From: Bacteroidota bacterium
GTDB lineage: Bacteria; Bacteroidota; Bacteroidia; Chitinophagales; BACL12
Direction of reading: 5' to 3'
Assembly: GCA_016706255.1 (NCBI GenBank)
Contig: JADJJZ010000029.1
Coordinates: 682,001 to 746,000, forward strand
Length of the DNA: 64,000 nt
The notes below the pieces were generated by a model. That model was not told the origin of the DNA and searched no databases. It saw only the letters and a list, made by a program, of their open reading frames with translations. The position numbers were made by a program, and so were the translations under genes. This document shows, in pieces, positions 45,573 to 53,554 of this stretch. Position 1 is the first letter of the stretch; every line of letters starts with the position of its first letter.

Positions 45573-46298
45573 TTACTTGTGTGTATCGTAGTAGCCGAAC
45601 ACCTTTTGAACGATTTCAGCAGCGCGTGCACCGGGGTCCTGACGAATCTTTAATTCTTCCTGTTCAATCATGTAAAATAAACCGTCCAATGCTTTGCCGG
45701 TTACATAACTCTTAAGGTCAGGATTTAAATCTTCGGTCAAAGGAATTTTGTTGTAATAATTTACCGCATCTGTCCAATATTTTGTAGCGCCAACTTTGTT
45801 AAGTGAACTTTCAATTATAGGTGTAAATTTTGCAGTTAATGCAGCAGTAGTTGTTTTTTTGAGATATTCAGTTGCAGCATCATTGGCACCAAATAATATA
45901 TCCATTGCATCGGTTATAGTCATGGTACGTATGCTGTTGATCAAAATAGGTTTTGCTTCGATAGCAGCAGTTTCGGCAGCATGATTAATTGAATTAATTA
46001 CATCATCACACATTTTATTTAAGCCTACCTCCCTTAAGGCATTTTCTATTTTTTGAGCTTCAGGCGGAAATGGAATTTTAATGGTTGGATTCCCTAAATA
46101 ACCATTTACCTGCGATAAAATATCGGTACCATTTGTAGCTCCTTGCACTAACGCTTCCATTAATCCGTTGGCTGCTTCCTGCTCGGTAATTGTAGTTTCT
46201 AATACGGTATTTAATACATCCTGCATTACCTGTGGGTCGCAAGTTGAGCCCGTAAACAAACCAACAGCGATAACTGCCAAAATGAAATTTCTTAACAT
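45573..46298 (-). CDS. DUF4197 family protein, exported
   Basis: The 241-residue product matches DUF4197: a signal-like N-terminus, then 'GLMEALVQGATNG', 'IPFPPEAQKIENALREVGL' and the closing 'GLFYMIEQEELKIRQDPGARA' are the family's conserved blocks. The N-terminus 'LFTGSTCDP' has a Cys after a hydrophobic segment and may be a lipobox-like site, though a poor one. The family's role is unknown. It lies upstream of susC on the same strand, 176 bases apart, with a promoter-like box in between, so it is probably a separate unit. Confidence 0.87.
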   Translation of the reverse strand: MLRNFILAVIAVGLFTGSTCDPQVMQDVLNTVLETTITEQEAANGLMEALVQGATNGTDILSQVNGYLGNPTIKIPFPPEAQKIENALREVGLNKMCDDVINSINHAAETAAIEAKPILINSIRTMTITDAMDILFGANDAATEYLKKTTTAALTAKFTPIIESSLNKVGATKYWTDAVNYYNKIPLTEDLNPDLKSYVTGKALDGLFYMIEQEELKIRQDPGARAAEIVQKVFGYYDTHK

Positions 46299-46653
46299 AA
46301 AATCGAATTTTGCCGAAAGTTAAATAATTCCACAATTCTATTGGTAGGCAAAAAAATTAAATATTACTTCAAGATATTAAAAGAACGATACAACTCACAT
46401 TCCTAACGGGATAAGGTTCAATGTTTACGGGCATTACCGGCTATAGCAGCAATGAACCTTTACGAAAAAATGTACCTTCTCCCCCAAAAAAATAACCCTT
46501 TACTGTAAGCAAAATGGACAACAGGATGCAACAAATGAATGGGCCGGCAACAAATCAAAAAAAATTGTGTTCGGTGATTTTAATGGAAATGCAACCCAAA
46601 AATGCGGTCGGTTTACCATTGTAAGATTGTATTTTTACAAAAAAAATTTAGTG
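46299..46653. other. Gene-free divergent region upstream of cinA
   Basis: No coding signature. It holds an 8-bp inverted repeat, AAGGTTCA (46413-46420) with TGAACCTT (46453-46460), around a 32-base loop, and a promoter-like TATTTTTA (46630-46637) 17 bases before the cinA ATG. Nothing else is recognisable. Confidence 0.4.
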
Positions 46654-47907
46654 ATGCAGGCAGTTATTATTTCTATTGGAGATGAAATTTTGAATGGCAC
46701 TACAATTAATACCAATGCCAGTTGGATGTCGACCCAGATTCAGCCGTATGGAATTGATATTTATGAAGTATTGAGTATTTCAGATAACAGTGAACACATT
46801 ATTAATACTTTAAATAAATATTGCGGAGTTATTGATATCGTTTTAATTACGGGAGGTTTAGGGCCGACTAAAGATGATATTACTAAAAAAACCTTATGCA
46901 CTTTTTTCGGGTCATCACTCGTGTTTCATGAATCAATTTATTTACGATTAAAAGCAGCTTTTGAAAAAAGGGGTATTCCTTTTACGGAAAATAACCGCGA
47001 CCAGGCGATGTATCCGGATAATTGTACCATTTTAGATAATCCGCTGGGAACTGCTCAGGGAATGTGGTTTCAATCGGGTAAAACCGCCGTAATCAGCATG
47101 CCGGGTGTGCCTTTTGAAATGAAGGGTTTAATGACTGAGCAGGTGATTCCGAAAATTTTAAAAACATTCAGCTTTCCTGCAATTGTGAACCGCTATTTTA
47201 TGACCAGTGGCATCAGTGAAAGTTTTTTGGCCAAACAACTTGAGCCACTGGAGGCAAACCTGCCCGATCATATTGCGCTAGCATATTTGCCAACGCCTGG
47301 GGTTGTAAAATTACGTTTGACAGCCCGTGGGGAGGATGAAGCAGGCATAATTGACGATTTAGCACCCCTTGAGGGGCAAATGCGACAAATTTTAGGGGAA
47401 GGAATTTATGCTGAGGAGCCCTTAATGTTAGAAGCTTTTATAGGAAAGCAGTTGATGTCTTTAAATGCTACCCTTTCTACCGCTGAAAGTATAACCGGAG
47501 GCAAAATTGCGCACAAACTCACCCTCATTCCGGGCAGTTCGGCATACTTTAAGGGCGGGATTGTTGCCTATTCAAAAGAAATTAAACAATCGGTACTAAA
47601 AGTGCCTGCCGAAATAATTGAACAGTTTACTACTGTTAGTGAACAAACAGCGCTGGCAATGCTGGAAGGGCTACTTGAGGTAACAGGCACCGATTTTGGT
47701 ATTGCAGTTACAGGGAATGCAGGCCCCACTAAGGATACAGCAGGTGAACCGGTTGGAACGGTGTTTATTGCCGTTGGTTCAAAATCGAAAAAAACAGTTA
47801 AAAAATATTTTTTCAACAAGAACCGTGACATCAATATCGAATACGCCACTATGTTTTCGCTACATGAAATGCGTATACTGTTGACCGAATACCTTGTTAA
47901 AGCATAA
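46654..47907 (+). CDS. cinA: CinA family nicotinamide-nucleotide amidohydrolase
   Basis: Two-domain CinA. The N-terminal molybdopterin-binding-like COG1058 domain (about 1-170) begins 'AVIISIGDEILNG' and contains 'TGGLGPTKDD'. The C-terminal PncC-like domain (about 255-415), with 'STAESITGGKIAHKLT' and 'GIAVTGNAGPTKDTAGEPVGTVF', deamidates nicotinamide mononucleotide in pyridine nucleotide recycling. At 417 residues it is the usual length. I start at the ATG 46654: it opens the conserved first strand and follows a promoter-like box by 17 bases; the open frame extends upstream to 46567 but that part has no homology-like content and overlaps the promoter. Confidence 0.95.
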   Translation: MQAVIISIGDEILNGTTINTNASWMSTQIQPYGIDIYEVLSISDNSEHIINTLNKYCGVIDIVLITGGLGPTKDDITKKTLCTFFGSSLVFHESIYLRLKAAFEKRGIPFTENNRDQAMYPDNCTILDNPLGTAQGMWFQSGKTAVISMPGVPFEMKGLMTEQVIPKILKTFSFPAIVNRYFMTSGISESFLAKQLEPLEANLPDHIALAYLPTPGVVKLRLTARGEDEAGIIDDLAPLEGQMRQILGEGIYAEEPLMLEAFIGKQLMSLNATLSTAESITGGKIAHKLTLIPGSSAYFKGGIVAYSKEIKQSVLKVPAEIIEQFTTVSEQTALAMLEGLLEVTGTDFGIAVTGNAGPTKDTAGEPVGTVFIAVGSKSKKTVKKYFFNKNRDINIEYATMFSLHEMRILLTEYLVKA

Positions 47908-47924
47908 TAAAGACAGTATTTTTG
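47894..47924 (+). promoter_or_regulatory. Bacteroidetes -33/-7 promoter for the E2 gene
   Basis: TTG (47894-47896), a 20-base spacer and TATTTTTGCG (from 47917) give a complete -33/-7 pair. The start codon at 48010 is 86 bases on, leaving a leader that contains no recognised riboswitch. Confidence 0.55.
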
Positions 47925-48009
47925 CGAAAATCAAAATTGGAGGGATTTTTAGCTTTTGCTGAAGAAGTACCACCCAATTAGTTAGCTAACAACAGCAAGA
48001 AGATTTAAT

Positions 48010-49311
48010 ATGTCGCAAAAAGAACTGATTATGCCCAAATTGGGCGAAAGTATTATGGAGGCCACTATCCTGAAATGGCTGAAGAAGGAAGGAGATAAAG
48101 TTGAACTGGACGAAGCTGTGCTTGAAATTGCTACTGATAAGGTAGACAGTGAAGTGCCAACTCCTTTTGCCGGTACTATTACAAAAATATTATTTAAAGA
48201 AGGTGATGTTGTGCAAATCGGCAAAGCCATAGCAATTATTGATGGTGAAGGTGGTGGCACAGTGCAGCCGGTAGTTGAAAAAGTTGTGCCGCAAGAGGTA
48301 AAAACTGAGGCTCCAAAACAGGTAGTTGTAGAGAAAGCCCCGGAAACCACATTTGTAGCAGGTGGCGATCGTTTTTATTCACCGTTGGTATTAAATATTG
48401 CTCGTGAAGAAGGTATTTCGATGTCGGAACTTGAGCGTATACCGGGAACCGGAAAAGATGACCGTGTTACAAAATCTGACATCTTAAATTATTTACAAAA
48501 TCGCGGTGCTGTTACTACACAGGCAAAAGTTGAAACACCTCAGGTTCAAGCACCTGTTGCTGAAAAAGTAACGCCTGTTGTAAAAACTGCATCGGTGAGT
48601 GGTGGAAATGAAATAGTTGAGATGGACCGTATGCGCAGACTCATTGCTGACCACATGGTAATGAGTAAAAAAACATCGCCACACGTAACATCTTATGTTG
48701 AAGTGGATATGACGCCAATTGTTGAATGGCGCAATCGGATTAAACCTAAATTCGAAAAACGTGAAGGTCAGAAAATTACATTCACACCAATTTTTATTGA
48801 AGCAATTGCAAAAGCAATAAAAGATTTTCCGGGAATAAATATTTCAGTTGACGGATATAATATCATCAATAAAAAAGATATTAATATTGGTATGGCTGCT
48901 GCATTACCTACAGGTAATTTAATTGTGCCTGTAATTAAAAATGCGGACAGAATGAATTTAGTTGGTTTAACTGCAGCGGTGAATGATTTTGCCAATCGCG
49001 CAAGAAATAATAAATTGAAACCGGATGAAATTCAGGATGGTACGTTTACGTTAACCAATGTTGGTTCATTTGGCAGCTTAATGGGCACACCAATTATTAA
49101 TCAACCGCAAGTGGCTATATTAGCAGTTGGTGCAATTAAGAAAAAACCGGTTGTATTGGAAACTGAATTTGGTGATGTAATTGCTATTCGTCACATGATG
49201 TTTATGAGCATGAGTTATGATCACCGTGTGGTTGATGGTATGCTGGGTGGTAGTTTCCTAAAACGTGTTGCCGATTATCTTGAAGGATTTGATACTGAAA
49301 GAGAAATTTAA
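48010..49311 (+). CDS. 2-oxo acid dehydrogenase complex E2 (dihydrolipoamide acyltransferase)
   Basis: Transfers an acyl group from the E1 thiamine enzyme to CoA through a swinging lipoyl arm. The 433-residue product has one N-terminal lipoyl domain with the target Lys44 in 'TDKVDSE', an E3/E1-binding domain ('SPLVLNIAREEGI' and 'GTGKDDRVTKSDI', about 120-160), Ala/Pro/Val-rich linkers, and the C-terminal catalytic domain ending in 'SYDHRVVDGM' with His405. The lipoyl domain sequence resembles branched-chain 2-oxo-acid dehydrogenase E2 more than pyruvate or 2-oxoglutarate E2, but that distinction is tentative. E1 and E3 are not adjacent. The MBL-rhodanese gene follows by 24 bases. Confidence 0.93.
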   Translation: MSQKELIMPKLGESIMEATILKWLKKEGDKVELDEAVLEIATDKVDSEVPTPFAGTITKILFKEGDVVQIGKAIAIIDGEGGGTVQPVVEKVVPQEVKTEAPKQVVVEKAPETTFVAGGDRFYSPLVLNIAREEGISMSELERIPGTGKDDRVTKSDILNYLQNRGAVTTQAKVETPQVQAPVAEKVTPVVKTASVSGGNEIVEMDRMRRLIADHMVMSKKTSPHVTSYVEVDMTPIVEWRNRIKPKFEKREGQKITFTPIFIEAIAKAIKDFPGINISVDGYNIINKKDINIGMAAALPTGNLIVPVIKNADRMNLVGLTAAVNDFANRARNNKLKPDEIQDGTFTLTNVGSFGSLMGTPIINQPQVAILAVGAIKKKPVVLETEFGDVIAIRHMMFMSMSYDHRVVDGMLGGSFLKRVADYLEGFDTEREI

Positions 49312-49335
49312 TTTTTTATAAAATTAATTACACAG

Positions 49336-50727
49336 ATGTACATAGAACAACTATATACAAATTGTCTTGCAGAAGCAGCTTACTATATTGAAAGTGAGGG
49401 TGAGGTTGCAATAATTGACCCATTACGAGAATCGTTACCTTATATTGAAATGGCTGCATCACGTAATGCCAAAATTAAATATGTATTTGAAACACATTTT
49501 CATGCTGATTTTGTTTCAGGACATATTGATCTTGCAAAAAAAACCGGCGCACAAATAATTTACGGCCCGGAAGCAAATACAAATTACAGTGTAATTAATG
49601 CAAAAGATGGTGAAGAATTCAGCATCGGAAAAATTAAAATTCGTGCATTACATACACCCGGTCACACATTGGAATCTACTTGTTATTTGTTGATAGATGA
49701 AACCGGTAAAAACCATTGCATTTTTACCGGTGATACATTATTTGTTGGTGATGTTGGTCGCCCCGATTTATTGGATGGTGTTATGACAAAAGAGGAACTT
49801 GCATCAAAAATGTATGATTCACTGAATACGAAAATAAAAACGCTTGCTGATGATGTAATTGTTTATCCTGCGCATGGCCCGGGCAGTGCCTGCGGAAAAA
49901 GTATGGGTAAAGAAACATTTTCAACAATAGGCATTCAGAAACAAACTAATTATGCATTACAGGAAATGTCGAGAGCAGCTTTTATTGAAGCAGTAACTGA
50001 TGGTTTATCTGTTCCACCGCAATACTTTTTTGAAGATGCCAGAATAAATAAAACTGGATATACTGAAATTGATGAAGTAATTACCAATAATACAAAAGCA
50101 CTAACCGTTCAGGAAGTTACAGATGCAATGGAAAGTGGCGTATTGGTTTTAGATACGCGTGTTGCCGATGTTTTTGAAAAAGGATTTATTCCGGGTTCTT
50201 TGAATATCGGTTTGAATGGCATGTTTGCTGTTTGGGTTGGCACTTTGATAGATATCAATCAACCGCTTGTTTTAGTTACTGATATTGGTAAAGAAGCAGA
50301 AACAGTTTTGCGTTTGGCAAGAGTTGGTTACGAAAATGTTATTGGTTATTTAGACGGTGGAATGCAATCATGGATAAGTGCAGGTAAAAAAACAGATGCT
50401 GTTACTACGATTCAGGCTGAAGATATAAAACAGTATTATGATAATGCTGATTATGTAATTCTGGATGTGCGCAAACCAAGTGAGTTTGAAAATGAGCATA
50501 TAAAAAATGCAATAAATATTCAGTTAAGTGAAATAGATTTGCGTGCAGGAGAATTGGATGCAGATAAAAAATATATCATTCATTGTGCGGCAGGTTATCG
50601 CAGCATGATGGCAGCATCTATTTTAAAAGAAAAAGGATTTAATAATTTTGTGAATGTAGCAGGTGGCTGGGGAAGTATTAAAAAAACTTCGTTACCCTTA
50701 GAAGCGAATCTGCCTGAATTAATTTGA
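49336..50727 (+). CDS. MBL-fold metallo-hydrolase with two rhodanese domains (persulfide dioxygenase-like)
   Basis: Predicted sulfur-metabolism enzyme: the MBL domain resembles ETHE1-type persulfide dioxygenases, which oxidise glutathione persulfide to sulfite, and rhodaneses transfer sulfane sulfur. The MBL domain (about 1-235) has 'ETHFHADFVSGH', the 'HTPGHTLEST' metal ligand and 'FTGDTLFVGDVGRPD'. The first rhodanese (about 260-355) lacks a catalytic Cys ('VLVTDIGKE'), while the second (about 370-455) has 'HCAAGYRS' with the active Cys. The 463-residue three-domain layout is a known bacterial arrangement. It is cytoplasmic by absence of a signal. It probably shares a transcript with the E2 gene upstream and the lipoprotein downstream. 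Confidence 0.93.
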   Translation: MYIEQLYTNCLAEAAYYIESEGEVAIIDPLRESLPYIEMAASRNAKIKYVFETHFHADFVSGHIDLAKKTGAQIIYGPEANTNYSVINAKDGEEFSIGKIKIRALHTPGHTLESTCYLLIDETGKNHCIFTGDTLFVGDVGRPDLLDGVMTKEELASKMYDSLNTKIKTLADDVIVYPAHGPGSACGKSMGKETFSTIGIQKQTNYALQEMSRAAFIEAVTDGLSVPPQYFFEDARINKTGYTEIDEVITNNTKALTVQEVTDAMESGVLVLDTRVADVFEKGFIPGSLNIGLNGMFAVWVGTLIDINQPLVLVTDIGKEAETVLRLARVGYENVIGYLDGGMQSWISAGKKTDAVTTIQAEDIKQYYDNADYVILDVRKPSEFENEHIKNAINIQLSEIDLRAGELDADKKYIIHCAAGYRSMMAASILKEKGFNNFVNVAGGWGSIKKTSLPLEANLPELI

Positions 50728-50743
50728 TACGAGGACAAGAATA

Positions 50744-51142
50744 ATGCGGAAACTAGTATTGATATTTTGTTTAATTGCCTTTTCAACTTCCTGTGAAGAT
50801 ATCAGGATTGATCAGGCTGTTGAACATATATCCAGAACCTGGTCCGTATATAAATTTGAAATTGACGGTTATGATCAAACACCGTTGTTTACTTCTACCT
50901 ATTCAAGTTATAATATCACCTTTACCGATACATTGGATTACACTGAAAATTACACCTTTCTAGGTTCGCCATTATCTATAACCGGTATTTATATCTTTAG
51001 TGATAAAGCGGGTATCCTTACTTTATCTGATGAGTTTCAGTCACGCGTGTTTAATGTGTTAACGTTAACCAATAATGAAATGACTTTAGAAGACAGAAAT
51101 TCTGATACCAATCAGGTTTATTATTTCGAAGTGGTTTTATAA
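50744..51142 (+). CDS. Hypothetical lipocalin-like lipoprotein
   Basis: The 132-residue product has a lipoprotein signal with lipobox FSTSC, then a beta-rich domain: 'RTWSVYKFEIDGYDQT', 'YNITFTDTLDYTENYTFLG' and a closing 'EMTLEDRNSDTNQVYYFEVVL'. The order of strands is like the small lipocalin-type lipoproteins common in Bacteroidetes. Function unknown. It starts 17 bases after the rhodanese gene and ends at a bidirectional terminator. Confidence 0.72.
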   Translation: MRKLVLIFCLIAFSTSCEDIRIDQAVEHISRTWSVYKFEIDGYDQTPLFTSTYSSYNITFTDTLDYTENYTFLGSPLSITGIYIFSDKAGILTLSDEFQSRVFNVLTLTNNEMTLEDRNSDTNQVYYFEVVL

Positions 51143-51150
51143 AGCAATAA

Positions 51151-51178
51151 AAAAAGGGCCGAAGCCCTTTAGTAATTT
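51151..51178. terminator. Bidirectional terminator between convergent operons
   Basis: Arms AAAGGGC and GCCCTTT with a CGAA loop, flanked by A and T tracts; it lies between the lipoprotein gene and the convergent cyclophilin gene. Confidence 0.82.
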
Positions 51179-51179
51179 T

Positions 51180-51821
51180 TTATTTAGAAGAACGTTTAAC
51201 ATCTCCCTTTGCTTCAAATTCTTTAAATATTGCAGCCGGGTCATATTTTTTAACTGCCTTTCCTTTTCTGATAATTTTAATATGTAATATGCGGTCGCCT
51301 TGCTGAATAGCATTTACAACATCCATACCTTCAACCACATGTCCGAAAATTGCATGCTTATTATCAAGCCATGGTGTTTCTTTATGGGTAATAAAAAACT
51401 GACTGCCGTTGGTGAATTTTCCTGAGTTGGCCATAGATAAAATTCCTGGGGTATTATGTCTTAAATCGCTGTGAAATTCATCTTTAAAAGCATAACCCGG
51501 ACCACCCATTCCATTTCCGAGCGGATCACCACCTTGAATTACGAAATCAGGCACCACGCGATGGAAGGTTAAACTGTCGAAAAAAGGTTTTCCGATTGGT
51601 TTCGCTGTGTTTTCAATTTTACCTTCAGCCAATCCAACAAAGTTAGCAACGGTTAAAGGTGCTTTTTGAAATTCGAGGAATACCAGAATATTACCTTTTG
51701 TAGTTTGAATTTCTGCATACAAACCATCAGGTAAATGTTTGTACTTCTTCTTGTCGCTTTGTCCAAATGCAAAAGCATGCACCATAAGGGCAAGCACTAA
51801 TAATAAACTCGTTTTTTTCAT
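51180..51821 (-). CDS. Cyclophilin-type peptidylprolyl isomerase, exported
   Basis: Catalyses cis-trans isomerisation at proline bonds to help protein folding in the periplasm. A Sec signal peptide ('HAFAFGQ') precedes the single cyclophilin domain (about 35-185) with 'FHRVVPDFVIQGGDP', 'ILSMANSGKFTNGSQFFIT' and 'WLDNKHAIFGHV', which include the catalytic Arg and the conserved Phe, Gln and Trp. A basic, Lys-rich C-terminal extension of about 30 residues follows. It lies 20 bases downstream of the DHH phosphoesterase gene and is probably co-transcribed with it. Confidence 0.94.
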   Translation of the reverse strand: MKKTSLLLVLALMVHAFAFGQSDKKKYKHLPDGLYAEIQTTKGNILVFLEFQKAPLTVANFVGLAEGKIENTAKPIGKPFFDSLTFHRVVPDFVIQGGDPLGNGMGGPGYAFKDEFHSDLRHNTPGILSMANSGKFTNGSQFFITHKETPWLDNKHAIFGHVVEGMDVVNAIQQGDRILHIKIIRKGKAVKKYDPAAIFKEFEAKGDVKRSSK

Positions 51822-51841
51822 TTTGAATATCTGTTGTTTAA

Positions 51842-52855
51842 TTAATTATGTTGTTTTTCCTGGAATTCGGGTAATACTGCAATGAATCGTTGTATGGTTT
51901 CCTCTAATGGTAAACGTGATGAACCACCCGAAGCATTGCGATGCCCTCCACCATTAAAGAAATTTCGTGCCAAAAATTCCACATTCACATCAGCTTTTGA
52001 GCGGAATGAGATTTTTATTTTGTCTTTATCCTCTGTAAATAATACGGCCATATCAACATCGCGCATTGCGAGGGGTAAATTTACAATACCTTCTTTATCA
52101 CCATTATTTAATTTATATTTTTCTGCTTCCTGCATGGTAATGCTCATATAGGCTGCTTTATATTCGGGAACGATGACCATTTTTTCAGATAATAAAAACC
52201 CTACAAAGCGCATTCTGTTTTCACCATATTGATTGTATACAGCATTGTGAATTTGCTCAACATTAATTCCGGTTAACATCAGTTGAGCAGCAATTTCATG
52301 TACCCTTGCTGTTGTATTGCTAAATTGAAAAATTCCGGTATCTAATGCCATACCTGCATAAATACAAGCGGCCATGTCTTTATTTATCAAATTACTATCA
52401 CCTGCCTGATGAATAAAATCGTAAACTAATTCCGCAGTTGAACTTGCTTTATCATTCCACAATTCATAATCGGTAAAATGGTCAGGCTCGCGATGATGGT
52501 CAATCATAACACTCACAAACGGGCGGTTTAGTTTTTTAACGTCCTCACCCAATGCTTCTATTCTTTTTAATGCATTGAAGTCGAGAAAGAAAATGATATC
52601 CGCGCGTGTAAGCACAGCAAAACAAGTTTTGGGATTTTTCTGATGATTAAACGCTTTTTCGCTTTGGGGCATCCAGTTTAAAAAATCAGGGAAATCATCC
52701 GGTACGATAACATCTGCAATATGTCCTTTTTGTTCAAAGTATAATTTTAAGGCTAAAGCCGAACCAACCGCGTCGCCATCAGGGCGCACATGAGTCAACA
52801 ATACGATTCGTCGCGGTTGTTGAAGATAAGTAAAGAGGAGCCCTAAGTCTTTCAT
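51842..52855 (-). CDS. DHH/DHHA1 phosphoesterase (NrnA-like oligoribonuclease / pAp phosphatase)
   Basis: Degrades short RNA oligonucleotides and dephosphorylates 3'-phosphoadenosine 5'-phosphate if it is a true NrnA. The 337-residue product has the DHH domain with 'LTHVRPDGDAVGSA' (His22, Asp26, Asp28) and 'IDHHREPDHF', and the C-terminal DHHA1 substrate domain with 'GGGHRNASGG'. These are the full set of metal- and substrate-binding motifs, and the length is right. It is divergent from ndk with about 90 bases between; that region contains an inverted repeat, CCATTTTT (52878-52885) with AAAAATGG (52896-52903). The nucleotide theme fits with ndk next door. Confidence 0.93.
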   Translation of the reverse strand: MKDLGLLFTYLQQPRRIVLLTHVRPDGDAVGSALALKLYFEQKGHIADVIVPDDFPDFLNWMPQSEKAFNHQKNPKTCFAVLTRADIIFFLDFNALKRIEALGEDVKKLNRPFVSVMIDHHREPDHFTDYELWNDKASSTAELVYDFIHQAGDSNLINKDMAACIYAGMALDTGIFQFSNTTARVHEIAAQLMLTGINVEQIHNAVYNQYGENRMRFVGFLLSEKMVIVPEYKAAYMSITMQEAEKYKLNNGDKEGIVNLPLAMRDVDMAVLFTEDKDKIKISFRSKADVNVEFLARNFFNGGGHRNASGGSSRLPLEETIQRFIAVLPEFQEKQHN

Positions 52856-52917
52856 GTTAAATTTGCTGCTAAGGTCACCATTTTTTTAAATTTTTAAAAA
52901 TGGCGGCAGTTAATTCC

Positions 52918-52925
52918 TATCTTTG
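52918..52925 (+). promoter_or_regulatory. -7 promoter element for ndk
   Basis: TATCTTTGCGC matches TAnnTTTG and lies 21 bases before the ndk ATG. Confidence 0.5.
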
Positions 52926-52945
52926 CGCCCGAAAAAAACATTATT

Positions 52946-53365
52946 ATGGCAAGTAATAGAACATTAACAATGATTAAACCCGATGCAGTTAGAAAAAATT
53001 CAATCGGGGGTATCTTAAAAATGATTAATGAAGCAGGCTTCAGAATCGTTGCAATGAAATATACCAAACTGAGCAAAGAAAAAGCCGGTGAATTTTATGA
53101 AGTGCACAAAGAACGTCCGTTTTATGGTGAATTGGTAGACTTCATGAGTTCAGGTCCGATAGTTGCTGCAATTTTAGAAAAGGAAAATGCAGTTGAAGAT
53201 TTCAGAAAATTAATTGGCGCTACTGATCCTTCAAAAGCAGAAGAAGGAACTATTCGCAAGATGTATGCAAGCAGCATTGGTGAAAATGCAGTTCATGGAA
53301 GCGATAGCGATGAGAATGCAGATATTGAAAGTAATTTTCACTTCAGCAAATTGGAGCGATTCTAA
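52946..53365 (+). CDS. ndk: Nucleoside diphosphate kinase
   Basis: Transfers the terminal phosphate of ATP to nucleoside diphosphates through a phosphohistidine. The 139-residue product has the opening 'RTLTMIKPDAV', the 'SGPIVAAILE' segment and the active-site 'NAVHGSDS' with His117. The length is standard for bacterial Ndk. The ATG at 52946 is preceded by a perfect -7 promoter box and the gene is followed by a terminator, so it is a single-gene unit. Confidence 0.97.
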   Translation: MASNRTLTMIKPDAVRKNSIGGILKMINEAGFRIVAMKYTKLSKEKAGEFYEVHKERPFYGELVDFMSSGPIVAAILEKENAVEDFRKLIGATDPSKAEEGTIRKMYASSIGENAVHGSDSDENADIESNFHFSKLERF

Positions 53366-53385
53366 TATTTAAATAATTTTTTTAC

Positions 53386-53415
53386 ATCCGGTTCAATTGA
53401 GCCGGATTTTTTTTT
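53386..53415 (+). terminator. Rho-independent terminator of ndk
   Basis: A near-perfect 22-base palindrome, ATCCGGTTCAATTGAGCCGGAT, is followed by a run of T. Confidence 0.8.
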
Positions 53416-53487
53416 GCCTGCATCTAAAAAATTGATTTAATAGAAATAATTGTTGCATAATTAATCGGAATTATGCATTCAAAAAAA

Positions 53488-53526
53488 TAAAAAAACCCGT
53501 TTGGGATTTTATTCCGAAACGGGTTA
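53488..53526 (-). terminator. Rho-independent terminator of the T9SS cargo gene
   Basis: Arms AACCCGTTT (53494-53502) and AAACGGGTT (53517-53525); on the minus strand the stem is followed by TTTTTTT. It lies 30 bases past the stop codon of the gene at 53555. Confidence 0.85.
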
Positions 53527-53554
53527 ACCAAAACAGGTTTCCAATGGCAAAATG

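Noticed and set aside
46413..46460. Riboswitch or structured RNA upstream of cinA
   Set aside because: Only an 8-bp inverted repeat is present and lies almost 200 bases from the gene; no match to a riboswitch pattern I know.
52878..52903. Terminator between the DHH phosphoesterase gene and ndk
   Set aside because: The genes diverge, so no terminator is expected; the A/T-only arms are weak and more likely part of the promoter region.
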